Source: Adiantum capillus-veneris
Taxonomy: Eukaryota > Streptophyta > Polypodiopsida > Polypodiales > Pteridaceae
Length of the DNA stretch: 50,647 bases
Direction of reading: 5' to 3'
NCBI GenBank assembly: GCA_014529385.2
Contig: JABFUD020000339.1
Location: 1 to 50,647, forward strand
The number at the start of each line of letters is the position of its first letter. Within the stretch, counting starts at the first letter, position 1. Shown here piece after piece: positions 1 through 12,062 of this stretch. The position numbers and the translations under genes were made by a program. The notes under the pieces were generated by a model. It worked only from the letters and a program-made list of their open reading frames with translations, was not told the origin of the DNA and searched no databases.

Positions 1-178
1 TGATCTTCTCGTTTATTTTCTTTTGCTTACCCTTGTTTCTGTATCTTGTATTTGTATAAGTCCTAGAGAGAATTTTGGACATATTTTAATCTATTTAAAT
101 TTATTTTTCAATTCCATACATTGATCCAAGTTGCAAAATTTCTAGGATACTAATCTCGATATTAAGTAGCAAAAGTAG

Positions 179-1330
179 TCATGTTACATTGCTTGGGGGA
201 CACAAACATTCAATAAGAAAGAGCTTGTAGTGGTAATTACATTGGCTGGTAGGGTTCATTTTGAGCACAAAAAGATGAGAAAAATTGAGAAGTAAGGTGT
301 TCCCAATCTTCCCAAGAGTATCTTCAATGGGATAGCCCTTCCTCTGGACCAGAACTTCCCAAATTGTTTGGTGTTGTAGCTTTTGGTCTTTCATATCTAA
401 AATTTGCTCTGGATCCATGTGGAATTTTTCCTTTGTGATAATAATAGTAGCCTCATCATTGAGGATTGAAGGAGATCTGCAACATATTCTTTCAGCAAGC
501 TAACATGAAAGACATTGTGTGCATGCAAGTGAGGGGGTAAAGCGAGCTTGTAAGATTGGTCTCCTATCATTGTCAGAATCTCAAAGGGTCCAAAATATCT
601 ATATGCTAACTTCTTGTATTTTCCCAATTTGAGTGAACTTCTCTTTGATTTGACCCTAAGGAAAACTTTATCTCATGGGAGACTTGGGTCGGCCATCCTA
701 AGAGGAATGTTACAATATTGTCCATAAAGAGCTTTGAATCCAGACATTCCTAGGCTTCTATGGTAGGAAGAATTTATTGATCCAAAGATAAGGTTATTGA
801 CTACTGTAATATGATCTCAATATATCTTCTATGACTTCATTAAGTCTTTCAGTTTGTCCACCTATCGTTGGATGATAGGATGAACTTAGGTTTAACTGAG
901 TGCCTAAGATAAGAACATGGCCTTCCAAAACTTGGAGGTAAACTTGACATGTGGATCTCACTTATTATCCTAGCAGTGATTCCCAAAAACTTGATCAATA
1001 TGATTTGTAGAGGCAATGGTTTTCATTGGGACAAGGTGAGCTACTTTGGTGAGTTTATCCACTACCACAAAAATTGAATCAAAATTTATAGCAGTCTTGG
1101 GTAACCCTATTAAAAATCCATATTGATACACTCCCACTTCCTTGCAAGTATACCTAATGGTTGTAGCTTCCCAAGAATCTTAACTCTCTGGACTTTCACC
1201 AACTGACATATCAAACACTTCTTAACATACTCTAAGGTATCCTTCTTCATATGAGGCTAGTAGAAATTTCTTTTAAGAGAAGCAAACATTTTGTGATAAC
1301 CCAGGTGAGCTACAAGGGGAGTTTCATGAG
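179..1330 (-). pseudogene. Ty3/gypsy chromovirus integrase with C-terminal chromodomain, degenerate
   Basis: Read on the minus strand from 1330 down. A zinc-binding N-terminus is visible (AHLGYHK, then CLICQ near 1220, so the HHCC cysteines survive), followed by the integrase core (VVVDKLTKVAHLVP near 1070-1020; a YHP...GGQTERLNEV-like stretch near 890-850). The C-terminal SH3-like GPF domain is open at 627-397 (GPFEILTMIGDQSYKLALPP). A chromodomain-like segment follows at 418-179 (IWEVLVQRKGYPIEDT). In this family the integrase inserts cDNA and the chromodomain steers it to marked chromatin. Stops and frameshifts separate the pieces, so it is dead. The N-terminal side stops abruptly at about 1330, where unrelated DNA begins; RT and RNase H are absent. 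Family assignment is firm; lineage within the chromoviruses is not resolved. Confidence 0.85.
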
Positions 1331-2566
1331 TGTTAGCGGGTCGCCGCAACAGACATAATGTGTTAGCGGCACTAACATAATGTCAATACGTAGGAAAGGG
1401 ACTCGAATGTGTCACAAAGTCCCTTTGAGGTTGTCAATCTCAAGAAGTGAATCTAACAAGCTCACGAAACAACTCAAGAAGCAAATCAATCACTCAATGA
1501 TTAGGAAAATTTGCCTCTGTCCTTTCTCACCACTCTAGGTTATCTTACCATTTTGGCACATGATTAGACTCAAAATGCAACAAAACTTTAGGAGGAGGTC
1601 TAGGAAACCTAGGGGTACTATTCTACCAAGTCTTGTTGCAATACAACAAGGTACCAAAATCACAATCCATCATGAAAAATGTCCTTAAAGTTGCAACAGA
1701 TCAGTCTTGAAAGGTAATCATATGGTCTAGGAACACTCTCCTATGGTCAAAACGACTAAAAATAATGATTTAAGCAATCAAACATGCAATTAAGGCTCAT
1801 AAATGTTGTAGGCATTTTTTGGATGAGCACAAACCCAGTAGATCATGCTAAAAATCTTTCTAGCTAGCCTCATGTATATATGTTTACATAGTGCTTTGAG
1901 TCTTGGGAGTATTATGTAAGCATTCATGTACAAAGGTTTGGTTTTTTTAGGCTTGGTTATTGTAGTTTTGGGTGGGTTGAGTTCCAAAAGATGGTTTTCA
2001 ATACGTATTTTCAACTGTGATTTATAGCTTGTGAATCAGACTTGTATACCTTGAGTTATGTATGTTGGAAGTGGGTGCTCTTGACTTAGAAAGTGGTTGC
2101 AGATGCATGTGACAAAGGCAATGGGGCCAGCTTTTTGGTCCCCTGGACACAAGTCCCACCCCTAGTCCCCTTCCCTTGGGCCAAAAGTCACCAACACCTC
2201 ATTTCCTACCCAAATGAGGCAAAAAATGGACCAATTAAATGGAGCCCTACAAGAGAGCCTTGTTGGTTAAGGAGAGAGAAGAAATATCTTGGAATAAAAG
2301 ATAAAAAGAGGCCTCATTTTATAGCAACGATTCTCTACAACACCCAAAGACTTTCCAGAGAGCTCATTTTTTAGCAAGAGAGAGTACACTTCCAACTTCG
2401 AATGGCCATATCTCTCTCATCTTTTATCTGTTTTTAGCCTATGGATACTCTACAGACATCTACTCAAGATGAGCTACATTGTTATTTCCTTGGTTTCTCC
2501 TAGTTCCAAGTGTGATTTATTCTAGAAGGGTTATTCAGAAATCTTTACACGTGCTTATCACAGTTG
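1331..2566 (+). mobile_element. Possible 5' LTR of the following gypsy element
   Basis: The stretch starts with TGTTAGCGG exactly where the chromovirus integrase breaks off and ends with TTATCACA near 2566, giving TG...CA ends. Inside is a TATA-like AT-rich motif followed by AAAAAGAGGCCTC near 2300, as in many plant LTR promoters. Near 1330-1390 the motif ACATAATG with TGTTAGCGG is repeated. I found no second LTR copy in the window and no convincing PBS, so this is inference from position and termini only. It could equally be unrelated intergenic DNA. Confidence 0.3.
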
Positions 2567-2932
2567 GTTTTGGTCGTGCAATAGTTCTTCTTTTCGATGG
2601 TGTGACTCATGCAAGGCTATAGAGGCACTTGTTTTCCTTGTCATTTGCACGCTAACATTGTTTTGGTGCCCCATGGAGAAAAACTTCCTCATGTGCTCCA
2701 ATTCTTGTGAAATATGTCTATTTTGCAGGCAGACAATGTAAAGGGGATGTGGGTCCTTATGGACAACCACCTATCTTTGTGAAAATTGTGGAGAGTACTT
2801 GAGGTAGTCATCTAATTGGGTTGCAGCCTTTGGAGGGCTACTCAGTGTGAGGTGGATTAGATACTGGAGCGATCCATCAACATCCCTTGAACTTATGATG
2901 TCACATGTAAGTGTTTTTTGTGGCAATCAAAC

Positions 2933-3940
2933 ATGGCGAACGAGTTTCCACAGTTTCATGGATTGCCCAATGAGAATGCACGGACTTTTATTGAGAAATT
3001 AAAAGTTAATTTCTTAATGCAAAATATACTAGATCAAGCTATATTATTGTGAGTGTTGCAATACAGTTTACAGGATGATGCTAAAGTTTGGTTACAAAAT
3101 TATGAAGAGGTGGTACAGGCACAAACTCCAGGGGTGGTTTTGGACTACAATCGTGTGAAGTAGGCTTTTCTAGCACAATACAGGAGCATTGAAGTACCCG
3201 ATGAAGTTTGGCATGAAATTTTGGGGTACACTCAAAAGGCCAATCAAAGTGTTGATGATTTTGTCATGCAATTTACTCGTTTATGTGGATTCGAGATTTA
3301 GAAAATGAAATCCCTCTATCCATGTTAAAGAATGACCATTTTGTGGAAAACTTAAAGGAGATTCTGAAGTTCAAAGTTGACCTAAAAAGGCCTGCTGCTT
3401 TTGAGGAAGCAGTCACCATCGCCAGGGAGAAAGAATGGAAAGCTCAGAGGCTCAATGAGTATGGGAGAGCGTTTCATGTGCAAGGTAATGGTGGCCAAAA
3501 TGAGGGAAATCATGAAGAGGCTGAAGCCAAACCTGCTCAAAGAGTTGCAAACACTGAACAGTTACAGCAAAATATGCAAGACATGATGACCAAAGAGTTG
3601 CAAACACTGAACAATTACAGCAAAATATGCAAGACATGATGACCATGATGCATGAATTACTGCTCAATGTTCTTGGAGGTGGTCATGGTCGTGGTAGAGG
3701 AATGGACCAGCCATATGAGGGTCATCCTAATGCTAATGCGGGTCGTGGACAAGGTGTCTTTGAGACACAAAGGAGGTTCATCCCTACCTGTTATAATTGT
3801 GGTGAACTTGGTAATATCAAACCTCCGTCTCCAAGGCCAATAAGGATAGGAGGTGATATTTTTCCACTTCCTCAACAAATCCCTAATCGGGCTAATAATT
3901 ATGCATTGGATATACGGGGAGATCTAGGCATTGAATAGGA
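2933..3940 (+). pseudogene. Ty3/gypsy gag (capsid-nucleocapsid), degenerate
   Basis: The ATG at 2933 opens a gag-like frame (MANEFPQFHGLPNENARTF; DDAKVWLQNYEEV; QANQSVDDFVMQFTRLC-like). TGA and TAG codons interrupt it near 3050 and 3162, and a frameshift near 3280 moves it into the frame of 3283-3639. That second part reads KFKVDLKRPAAFEEAVTIAR, typical of the helical C-terminal capsid domain. A 53-bp tandem duplication at 3538-3643 breaks the frame again. The third frame (3627-3938) holds a Gly/Arg-rich linker and the start of a zinc knuckle (CYNCGELGN) that loses its His and last Cys. Gag packages the element RNA. Not functional here. Confidence 0.8.
3538..3643 (+). repeat. Tandem duplication, 2 x 53 bp, inside gag
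   Basis: Unit 1 is 3538-3590 and unit 2 is 3591-3643. They differ at one position (g in unit 1, a in unit 2, within TGAACAGTTACAG versus TGAACAATTACAG). 53 is not a multiple of three, so the duplication throws the gag frame. The near identity means it arose late relative to the decay of the surrounding gene. Confidence 0.95.
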
Positions 3941-4024
3941 AAATTAGGCCTCAACCTCCGGTGGTCATGTAGTTATTGTGCGGGCTAAAAAGAAAGAAGC
4001 AGATATGATGCCCATAGGCAAGAG

Positions 4025-4640
4025 AGAAAGAAGGATATGCTGCTCCAGGTGATTAATAATTTGGAAGTTGAAGTCTTTAACGTGAAGGTTATAGTAAAAT
4101 TTCATGTTATGCCAACTGGCTTGGGAGCTTTTCCTCTCATTTTGGGATAACCTTGGTTCAGAGTCATTGGTGCTATGCAGGATTGGATCAAGGGCACAAA
4201 CTGTGTGTATCGCAAGAAGGGTGAAAAGAGGGTGTTTGATATGGATACCAAGAAACCTTTGGCACTAGAAGATGTGAGTGAAAATGATGAATCTGAAGTT
4301 ACCACAGTGAAGACAGTTCTGAAGACTCAGCAAGTAGAACCATTTCTAGTTCTAGTAATGAGCGTGAAGTGTCATTCTTAGTGTTGGACGAGGAAAAGAG
4401 GGTGTTTGATATGGATACCAAGAAACCTTTGGCACTAGAAGATGTGAGTGAAAATGATGAATCTGAAGTTACCGCAGTGAAGACAGTTCTGAAGACTCAG
4501 CAAGTAGAACCATTTCTAGTTCTAGTGATGAGCGTGAAGTGTCATTCTTAGTGTTGGACGAGGAGAAGATAGAAACTGGTGAAGTATTGCGAGGGAATAG
4601 CATGCACCCATATCGCTCCACCACAACTCTCCTCACGGAT
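4025..4640 (+). pseudogene. Gypsy aspartic-protease C-terminal region and linker, degenerate
   Basis: Reading from about 4030, the frame gives a retropepsin-like C-terminus (GLGAFPLILG, stop, PWFRVIGAMQDW), matching the ILGxPW flap-end motif of plant gypsy proteases. An acidic linker follows (FDMDTKKPLALEDVSENDE). The N-terminal half with the catalytic DSG/DTG was not found in a clean frame. The linker is duplicated by a 170-bp tandem repeat. No RT, RNase H or integrase follows, so the element is truncated after protease or its 3' part was lost. Probably the same element as the gag at 2933. Confidence 0.6.
4223..4562 (+). repeat. Tandem duplication, 2 x 170 bp
   Basis: Unit 1 is 4223-4392 and unit 2 is 4393-4562. 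I see two differences (ACCACAGTG versus ACCGCAGTG; AGTAATG versus AGTGATG). The unit is 170 bp, again not divisible by three, and both units end in the same stop codon followed by GTGTTGGACGAG. Confidence 0.95.
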
Positions 4641-7444
4641 TTACTTTCTTGATGGAGATGAGTAATGGCCACAAATAAAACCAACTCTTGCCATCAGTCC
4701 ATAAAGTAAGGTAATGAGAAAAGGGACAATCCTAAGATATGTTGACAAGGAGATGGAAAGAAAAGTGAAAGAAAAAGGCAAGAATATTGTAAGAAATGAG
4801 AATAGATTGAGCCTTATATAGACAGGCCATCTAGAGAAGGCTAAATTAGTGTTACCTAGAAAATAAAAGTGTAACTTGCGGATGAAGATTTACCACGTTT
4901 CTTATTTGTTTCAAGCTGAGGACAACTCTTTCTTTTTGTTTGGGAGTTTGTAAGGGACTTCTCTTAGCCCTTGCGCATGGCCAACACATCTAAGCTATCG
5001 ACTCAAAATAAGAAAACAAAATAAATTAAAATAATAAAAAATAAATAAAAATTGATCCAACTATAAGCTTTAAAGTTTACCATCGAGCCACTTCAGGCTT
5101 ACATCATGGGACTAGGGGCATAACTAATGCATGGGAAATTAGATTTTAGAAAAAGGGAAAAAAGGAAGATAAGATAAAGAAAAGGATGAGGCGATTAGGA
5201 AATTTGTTGAAGAATCTTTGAAAAGGAATAAATGCTATTAAGATAAGTAAAAATAACTTGTCAAGATAAGTTGAGGCCCTTGTAAAAATAAGCATAAAAA
5301 GAGGCTTTCTCTACTCATTGAACACTTGTCTTCTCATTTTTGGAAGTGCAAACTTGAGATTAAGCTTGATGAAGCCATAGCCAAACCTCTTTCTTATACA
5401 CACATCTCTCCAAGAAAATCCATGGCCAAAACCACAATTTAACTCGATAATATACTTTGCCTCTCCTCTCTTCAAATTCTCAACCTTTCCATAGCTTCAA
5501 TTCCCTTTGCTTCTTGCCATCCTCTAATTCCATTAGCCCAAATTGGCTAAGGAAAGGTTCTCTTGTTATTGCTTGTTTTTGAAGAGATTTAATTAAATTC
5601 ATGCTTAAGCTCTCATATTTTTATAAGCAAGACTTTTGGCTTAGGGAGAAGACATAACTACTTGTGTTTGTTGCTGCTTTCTAATTATGGTTCCTTTCTA
5701 GTATCTACTAGCCAAGTTTCCAATCACTAACCTGGTTATTTCAGCTTTCATTATTTCAAGTTTCTTTAGATTACCATACTAATATGGCATAAAGAGAGTA
5801 GAAAGCATGCTCTTTAACCATAGGTACCGGAGATCACACGTAGTATGCATGATCATTGGTAAATAATTTGAAAGTATCCCTAAATCCCCGCAACAATCTC
5901 TTATTGACTTCCAAGTCACTCTTTTTCTTGAATTATTTAATGGAGCTAAATGCCATAAAGCATAGCCAATCAAGTTATGGAATTTTTGGAACTAACCATA
6001 ATTTCCAAAGACGCACTACTTTCTCAAAGAAAAAATGCTAAAAGCCTCATAAAATTTTCTTGATTATGCATTCAAATGAGAAAATAACATCTAAAAAGTA
6101 TACGTGCAAGATTTTTTTAAGTAATGCAATTAGGTTAATATTTAATTTTCTCAAAAGAAAGTTGAGTTTTCAAGGGTAAATTAACATTTCAAAGGAAGTT
6201 CTTTGAGAAAGAGGATCCCCCATAAGATCATTCCCTCCATTTCCTTTTCTCAATTGGAAAAAAAATCCAAATTTTTACATTTATCATGGATACGTGAGTA
6301 ATCCTCTCCATGCTAGAAGATGTAAGCCTAAATCCCATCTTAAGAAGGTTTTATTAAGCATTCATACTCCCTTGCACGCGCATTTCTCACTACACGAGCA
6401 TATCCACCCTTAGGAAGTTTGCATTTTACTTTTATACTATCATTCGTTGAATGGTTCTACTCTTACACATTTCAGCATCAGCTCTTACATAATCCCTCAA
6501 AAGAAGTTTGTGATTGTAAGTTGGTGCACTCTAAAGTTCTACGTTTGCATTTCATGACCCACACTAAAGCGAATATCATCAGAAAGAGCATATGCATTGT
6601 TCTTTTCAAGTATGTATTCCTTCAAATTTGTTTTGCAATCGCGATAGGGGGGCGGGGTGGTAAGGGAATAGCTTCACAAAAGAGACAACCATGTTGCTTG
6701 AATAAAAAACTCCCATCACTTCCATGGAGATGTCCCATGAATGACAAGTGCTGCAAAGAAAACATATGAGATTCACTTATGGTGACGTTAACTTGCAACT
6801 TGTGTCAAGAGAACACCTTAACCTCCAAGAGACTTGTTGTTTTTTTTTGTCTTGTCTAAGTAAATATTTAAAAAAATGAACAAGAGATTTAAAATTCAAG
6901 GAACCAAATGCAAATTTCAACTAGGACTAAAAACTTTATCGAGAGTATTTGACATGGACAGCCCTAGCATAACATAGGAGTGCCTCTCTATATGGGAGTT
7001 TAAGGGAATGCTTAAAGCTTAAGCCAAGTTTGACCAAGCCTAACAGAGAGGGTAAAAAGTCCTATGCTGAGATTTTTAAAAATCCATTTCCATGTTTTGT
7101 ATTTAAAAATAGTCTATTTAGTAACCCAAACAAGAGGTGGATAAATGAACTTTAAAATGTCCTTTTTCCACTCCTCTTCTCTCTTTAACATATATAACAC
7201 TCTGTCTCACTTAGAACTCATTAAAGGAGGCACTTTTCAGCCCTTGCTATTCCACATTCTCTCTCTAAAACGTGAGCCAGCTCTCTCTCTCTTTCTTTTC
7301 CCCCCTTTTCTCTCTTGTCACTTCTCCTCCCAATCATCAAGGAACATTCTTTGTTGTCTCTTTCTGAGAGAGTGTAGATCCTCCAAGGTTACAAATTTTC
7401 CCTCTCTCCCACTCTCTCTTCTTTTGTTTTCTTTCTATCTCCCA

Positions 7445-7448
<4 letters not shown>
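4641..7448. other. No recognisable gene; AT-rich repeat-derived DNA
   Basis: No frame here gives a protein family I recognise; the short open frames lack coherent motifs. TATA-like promoter sites occur near 4815 (CTTATATAGAC) and 5295 (CATAAAAAGAGG) and may belong to old LTRs, but I could not pair any LTR ends. A G-rich patch lies near 6648-6668. The last 200 bp become strongly pyrimidine-rich on the plus strand. Confidence 0.5.

Positions 7449-7491
<43 letters not shown>
7449..7491 (+). repeat. (CT)n microsatellite
   Basis: About 21 uninterrupted CT dinucleotides inside a longer CT-rich tract (about 7270-7560) just upstream of the unknown gene that starts near 7758. CT-rich stretches are common in plant promoters and 5' UTRs, so it may have been its leader. 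The Leu/Ser-rich open frame across it is a composition artefact. Confidence 0.95.
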
Positions 7492-7494
<3 letters not shown>

Positions 7495-7757
7495 CTTCTC
7501 CCATTCTAGCTCCAGCTAAGAGCAATGGAAAATTCCATCTCCTCTATGTGTAATAGCATTTCTCTCTCTACACTAATGATCAACAATTCAAATTCAAAGG
7601 AGATTGAGTTGCAATCCCTCTCTTTCTTCCTCCACAACATAATCATTTTCTTCTATCTCTAAGACCTCCCAACTTCTTTCATCCATAGACACTCTCACCT
7701 ACTTGTAGTAGTCACCATTACTTATTCTCTCTAGTTTGATTTGATTAACTAACACAA

Positions 7758-10599
7758 ATGTCATTCAATCCCCTACCATTGCAAGACATTACTAACAAGT
7801 CAAAACGATATCGATTAAATGCTAATTTAGAGCAAGAGTACGCTACTGTAAGACTTGGCACATCTAATCCCAATGTTGGAGATCATATGAAGAACCTTGG
7901 GTGCAAGGCAATCAACTTATGGGTTGATGGCCATATTTACTCTGGCGATCCAATGATCAATGCATCACTGCCCTTTCATAATGTCACTGAGCTACTACGT
8001 TTTATTGGAGATGGGAGAGATGGATTGTTTGGCTATTGTTGGAGATTATATCCAGCTTTTGTGAATGAAAGAGAAGCAAGAAAACATCTCTATGCTGGCT
8101 ATTCATCATTGCAATATGTGAAAGACATTCAGCAAGTTAGAGAGGAAACCAACGAGATGTCAAAGCTTATTTAAAAAGAAAAGCATCAAAAAATGAAGCA
8201 AGAGCGTTGTCTAGATAATTATGTTTAGCTACAACACAATGCACTTAATATGCATTGACTAATCAATCATCTCACACACATTCCATTGGGCTACCACATT
8301 TGCAAGCACAAGAGACATGCGATGTCTATGCTATCTTCAAGCGGTGGAGCTCAAAAGAAACATATTCGTCAAACTCGGTAGGAATACAAATGCAACCTTT
8401 TAATTTTTATTTTTATTTTTGCAGGTTGCTGTAATATTGTTTCAAGATGCACGAACTTGGCTTGACTGATTATGGGAATCGATCTCGATGCTTAAATGAC
8501 TGGACAAACTCTGTTGTGTAACAACCATATAACCAAAGAAGTTGATGGAGCTATTGGATGATTTATCCAATGCTGGCATTGCTAATGTTTTGTACCAGAA
8601 GTATTTCAGTGAGCTAAAGAGCATTGTGTCGCCTCAAGAGATGATGGAGGTGTGTGACAGCGCAGGAATAAGTTTCAAGGCCTACAAAGATTTGTATAGA
8701 CTTTCCACACTTGTCACAGAGCAAAAGGTTTTTTTAGGTTTCTACCAACACCTTATAGTGTCAGTGCTGCAAAAAGGTGCACCAATAATGATGTTTCAAG
8801 CTTGTTAGGTGGATTTCAATATGTGGAGGATGCCCTACCATTAGAAGAGGGAAAATCCTTTCATTACAACAACGAGTTCAATAATGTCTATGTTGACTTG
8901 TCGAAGCTCCAAGAGTCAATGATTAGATTTTATGGGTTGACACAGGAAAAGTGTGATGGCAAAGTTATATTTGTGATGAAGCTTGATGAGTGCCAGATTT
9001 TCAAAGGTCAACTGCTCAAAAGGGTAAGCGTTATTCTTATAAACAGAGCCTTGGTGGGTGTTGATGTTGAGCTAAATGCCAACGAGAAGGGAAACACCTA
9101 TTTACGTGTTCAGTCTGAGAAGAATATTGGGTGGCTGGTAACTCATCTCCCACACAAAACGCATGAGTCCCTCAATTGGTATTCTAATCACACCTAAATC
9201 TTTGATGTCATTCGACAACAACAAGAAGAACAACGATTACAAGTTTCAGGTCTAGGTACGTTCCAAGTGGAGTGAGATTTCGTGGGAAATTGAAAACTCT
9301 CAAGTGTATGTTAGGGTGCAAGCAAGTTTCAGGTCTGGGTACGTTCCAAGTGGAGTGAGATTTTGTGGGAGACTTGAAAACTCTCAAGTGTATGTTAGGG
9401 TGCAAGCAAGTTCCAATGACCCTCTGTCCATGCATTTATTGCTACCACAATAAAGTCTCATTTGGAACAACGGGCAAGGGTTCAAAGGTTAGCAAGTCAA
9501 AGGGCGGTAAGGGTAAGGGGGACAAAGATGCAGTCAGCTCTGCGAAAGGCGTGCCCACTACACAGAGAGTGGGTAAAGCACTACAACAATGGTTTCATGG
9601 TATCCTCAGTTGTAAACAAAGTGTACCCCCTAATCAAGACATGGACGATCCAAATTGGGATCCAATTCTATTGGTTCCTCTGATAAATGTGCATGTGTGC
9701 ACTCTTCATGCCCGTCTATGAATTATTGACAAGTTTCTTATGCTCCATATTAAATTTGCTTGGAGTATGGAGCCTCCAAAAAAAATAGAAGAGTGTATGA
9801 GAGAACGTGAATCTATTTTATCAAGTGTTGGCCTACATGGGGGTGCATTAGAGTTATCAAAGTACAAAAAGGCATCTGGAAGTACAGAGGATCGTCCTAA
9901 TAAAATATGTATGAGTGTAGTAAAGCGAGGTATATGCTTTCAGACTATTCTGACTCCCAAAGTCCCAATGAGTTTCAATTGTGGAAAAAGGTGTGTGACA
10001 TTACAAACTACAAAGGTAATGAATCAACCCTAGGAATTAAGCGTGCTCGTATGTGGCGATCTATAAATGTAAGTTTTTGTTTTCTTGAAAAGGAAAAGCT
10101 AACCTGTTATGAGATATCCACCTTAAAGTTTGTAATCAATAGTTTCACAGTGCAAATGGTGGATGCCTGGGGGGAGACACACATAACACATTACATAGTG
10201 GGCTGAACACTTTGTCATTCAAGTCAAAAAACATCGGGGTTTGAACTAAAGTTTTATAACCTTTTTAGCACATTCTTTTTGCTCGTAGCTTTTTTTTTGG
10301 ACACATTAGGTTCATTGGGCATCTGGAGTAACTAAGGATTGAGCGCTCACACTATCAAGCAAAAAGCGGCGTATTTTAAAAATACACGGCATGGAGGTGG
10401 GAGGAAAAAGAGCAATGCTCTACATGAAATGTTCAATTGGTTCTATAGAGTTGTAGCAGGGAGAGGAAGGAATAAAACAAGAGTACAAAGAATTTTGAAA
10501 TGCAGGATAGAGAAAGTGGTTAGCGTGAGGCCATCACAGTCATATCATGCTTCTAGTGCAAAAGATCGATTCCAACAATGGTTGGAGACAAGGCGATGA
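7758..10599 (+). pseudogene. Decayed multi-exon gene of an unrecognised family (family Y)
   Basis: I do not recognise the family. The ATG at 7758 opens 139 codons (KNLGCKAINLWVDG; GYCWRLYPAFVNEREARKHL), and the frame continues to about 8377 through three stops. A short intron-like gap ends at a TTTTTGCAG acceptor (8416-8424). The next block (8425-8808) contains IVSPQEMMEVCDSAGISFKAY. After a frameshift, 8802-9197 holds KVIFVMKLDECQIFKGQLLK and VQSEKNIGWLVTHLPHKTHE. A third block (9365-10060) holds LGCKQ, a CPCIYC pair, VPLINVHVCTLHARL and SVGLHGG, and ends at a good donor (AAT|GTAAGT near 10069). The last block (10339-10599) is basic (RVVAGRGRNKTRVQRIL). The Cys pair, isolated conserved acidic residues and basic tail would suit a transposase-like nuclease, but that is inference. 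Not functional here. Confidence 0.6.
9240..9406 (+). repeat. Tandem duplication, 83 + 84 bp, inside family Y gene
   Basis: Unit 1 is 9240-9322 and unit 2 is 9323-9406. They share CAAGTTTCAGGTCT[A/G]GGTACG at the start and TGTATGTTAGGGTGCAAG at the end. A few substitutions and one single-base length difference (GGGAAATTG versus GGGAGACTTG) separate them. The second unit runs into the CPCIYC block; the first hits stops. Confidence 0.92.
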
Positions 10600-11103
10600 A
10601 ATTGCAAGCGTTGGGTAGAAAACCAATAACTTTTTGACACTAACCACTTCTATTGTAAACATGCCTTGTAATGCCACGTGATTTGTTGACGCCCCAATCA
10701 GTGGCTCGATGGGTCAAATTTTGTCTATTTTGTATTTTATTTTATTTTAATAAGTATTATTAATTTATAAGTTTTTTAATAAATTTTAGTACTAAATAAG
10801 TCAAAACTCACAACTTGAAGTTCATTTCTTGTGAGAGATATCCCTCCCCGGGGGATCTATGCACAAAACATACAATATATACCTTTATACAATTTTCAAT
10901 ATACAACAGAGTTACGGAAGCATTTGCATAGGGGAGGAGTTCTCAATGCCCAACCAAGCATGGAGTTTAGGCCATGAGCCAGATTGCATCAAGAGGTACC
11001 TAGCGACTAGTGCTACGCCTAAATGGGTGTTATGAATGAAAGCGTACTCAAGAAAAATATAACATTGTGGAGGGTGAATATATGTGTACACCGCATTGTG
11101 GGA

Positions 11104-11152
<49 letters not shown>

Positions 11153-12062
11153 TGGAGGATGAAAAATAGTGCACAGAGACGTGAGAGAATGACAATAGAG
11201 AATCTTTAAATGCCCCATCTAAATGAAACAGGCACCTATGTATTGATGCAATGGCAAAATCTGGGTATACCATAACATCAAAAAGTTTATGACAAAATAA
11301 TTAGTAGAGCACCAGACCCTATGTAGGGATCGACCAGTCCACCCATCCACATTCGCTCTCCTACAGACAAAGAGAATTTCACTTTGCCGGGAGCGAGCCA
11401 GAACACCTCCAACCTACCTGAGCAAGACATAAGCTGAGGCCACTTTGACTCCCTCCATGAACCTGAGCTCTTAAAGAATCCCAAGTACCATTAGGTGGTA
11501 GGGTATCAACACCAACCATATCAGTTATACATTGTGAAACGAGAGAGGAGATAGTAAGCAAGTAGCGAGAGAATATCCTTCTTCTTCTTCCCGTATACGA
11601 GAGAGACAATATTAGGGAGATGGTGATGAAGAGCTTACACCACTCTGTGTAATAGATACATATAGCCTTGCGGTAGTATATGCACCAGACGACACTCAAA
11701 TCTGAGCATTAACTGGCACTGCAGCAAGCCAGAGTGATGTCCAAGCCAAAAACTAGTGCTAGATTTTGGGGCAGGAATAGCTCCAACTTTTGTGCACTTT
11801 ACTAAAAACATGCCTTTGCTTTTGGTGGTCAACTTTCCCCACTTACCATTCAATTTTTACAGCAAAATTGGCTAATTGAACATATCCGACCAACTAATGG
11901 AACTTTAGCTAGACTATGCCGCACCATAATGCCCCGAAATAATTATGACTTTCTTGTACTGCCGCAGCGTATTTACGGTACCGCTTTTTATAAAAATAAT
12001 TTCCATAAAAATCCCGTTTGGTTTCGTTTTTGCTCCTATTGATCATTTTTAAATCTGACGAA
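10600..12062. other. No recognisable gene
   Basis: AT-rich sequence with a GA microsatellite at 11104-11149. The minus-strand open frames at 11287-11853 have no domain motif I recognise. A CCCGGGGGATC patch near 10847-10857 stands out in the AT-rich background. Part of this may be LTR sequence of the minus-strand chromovirus to the right, whose LTR appears to end at 12586. Confidence 0.4.
11104..11149 (+). repeat. (GA)n microsatellite
   Basis: Purine tract AGAGAG..., interrupted once (GAGAAAGAGAG near 11117-11123). The complementary CT run gives the Leu/Ser-rich minus-strand frame across it, which is not a gene. Confidence 0.95.

Noticed and set aside
2558-2770. Minus-strand 70-codon frame
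   Set aside because: No domain, overlaps the presumed leader of the plus-strand gag, and has the length expected by chance.
7145-7519. Leu/Ser-rich open frame over the CT tract
   Set aside because: Explained wholly by CT dinucleotide translation. The same applies to 40910-41206, 48689-49110 and the minus frame at 11019-11273.
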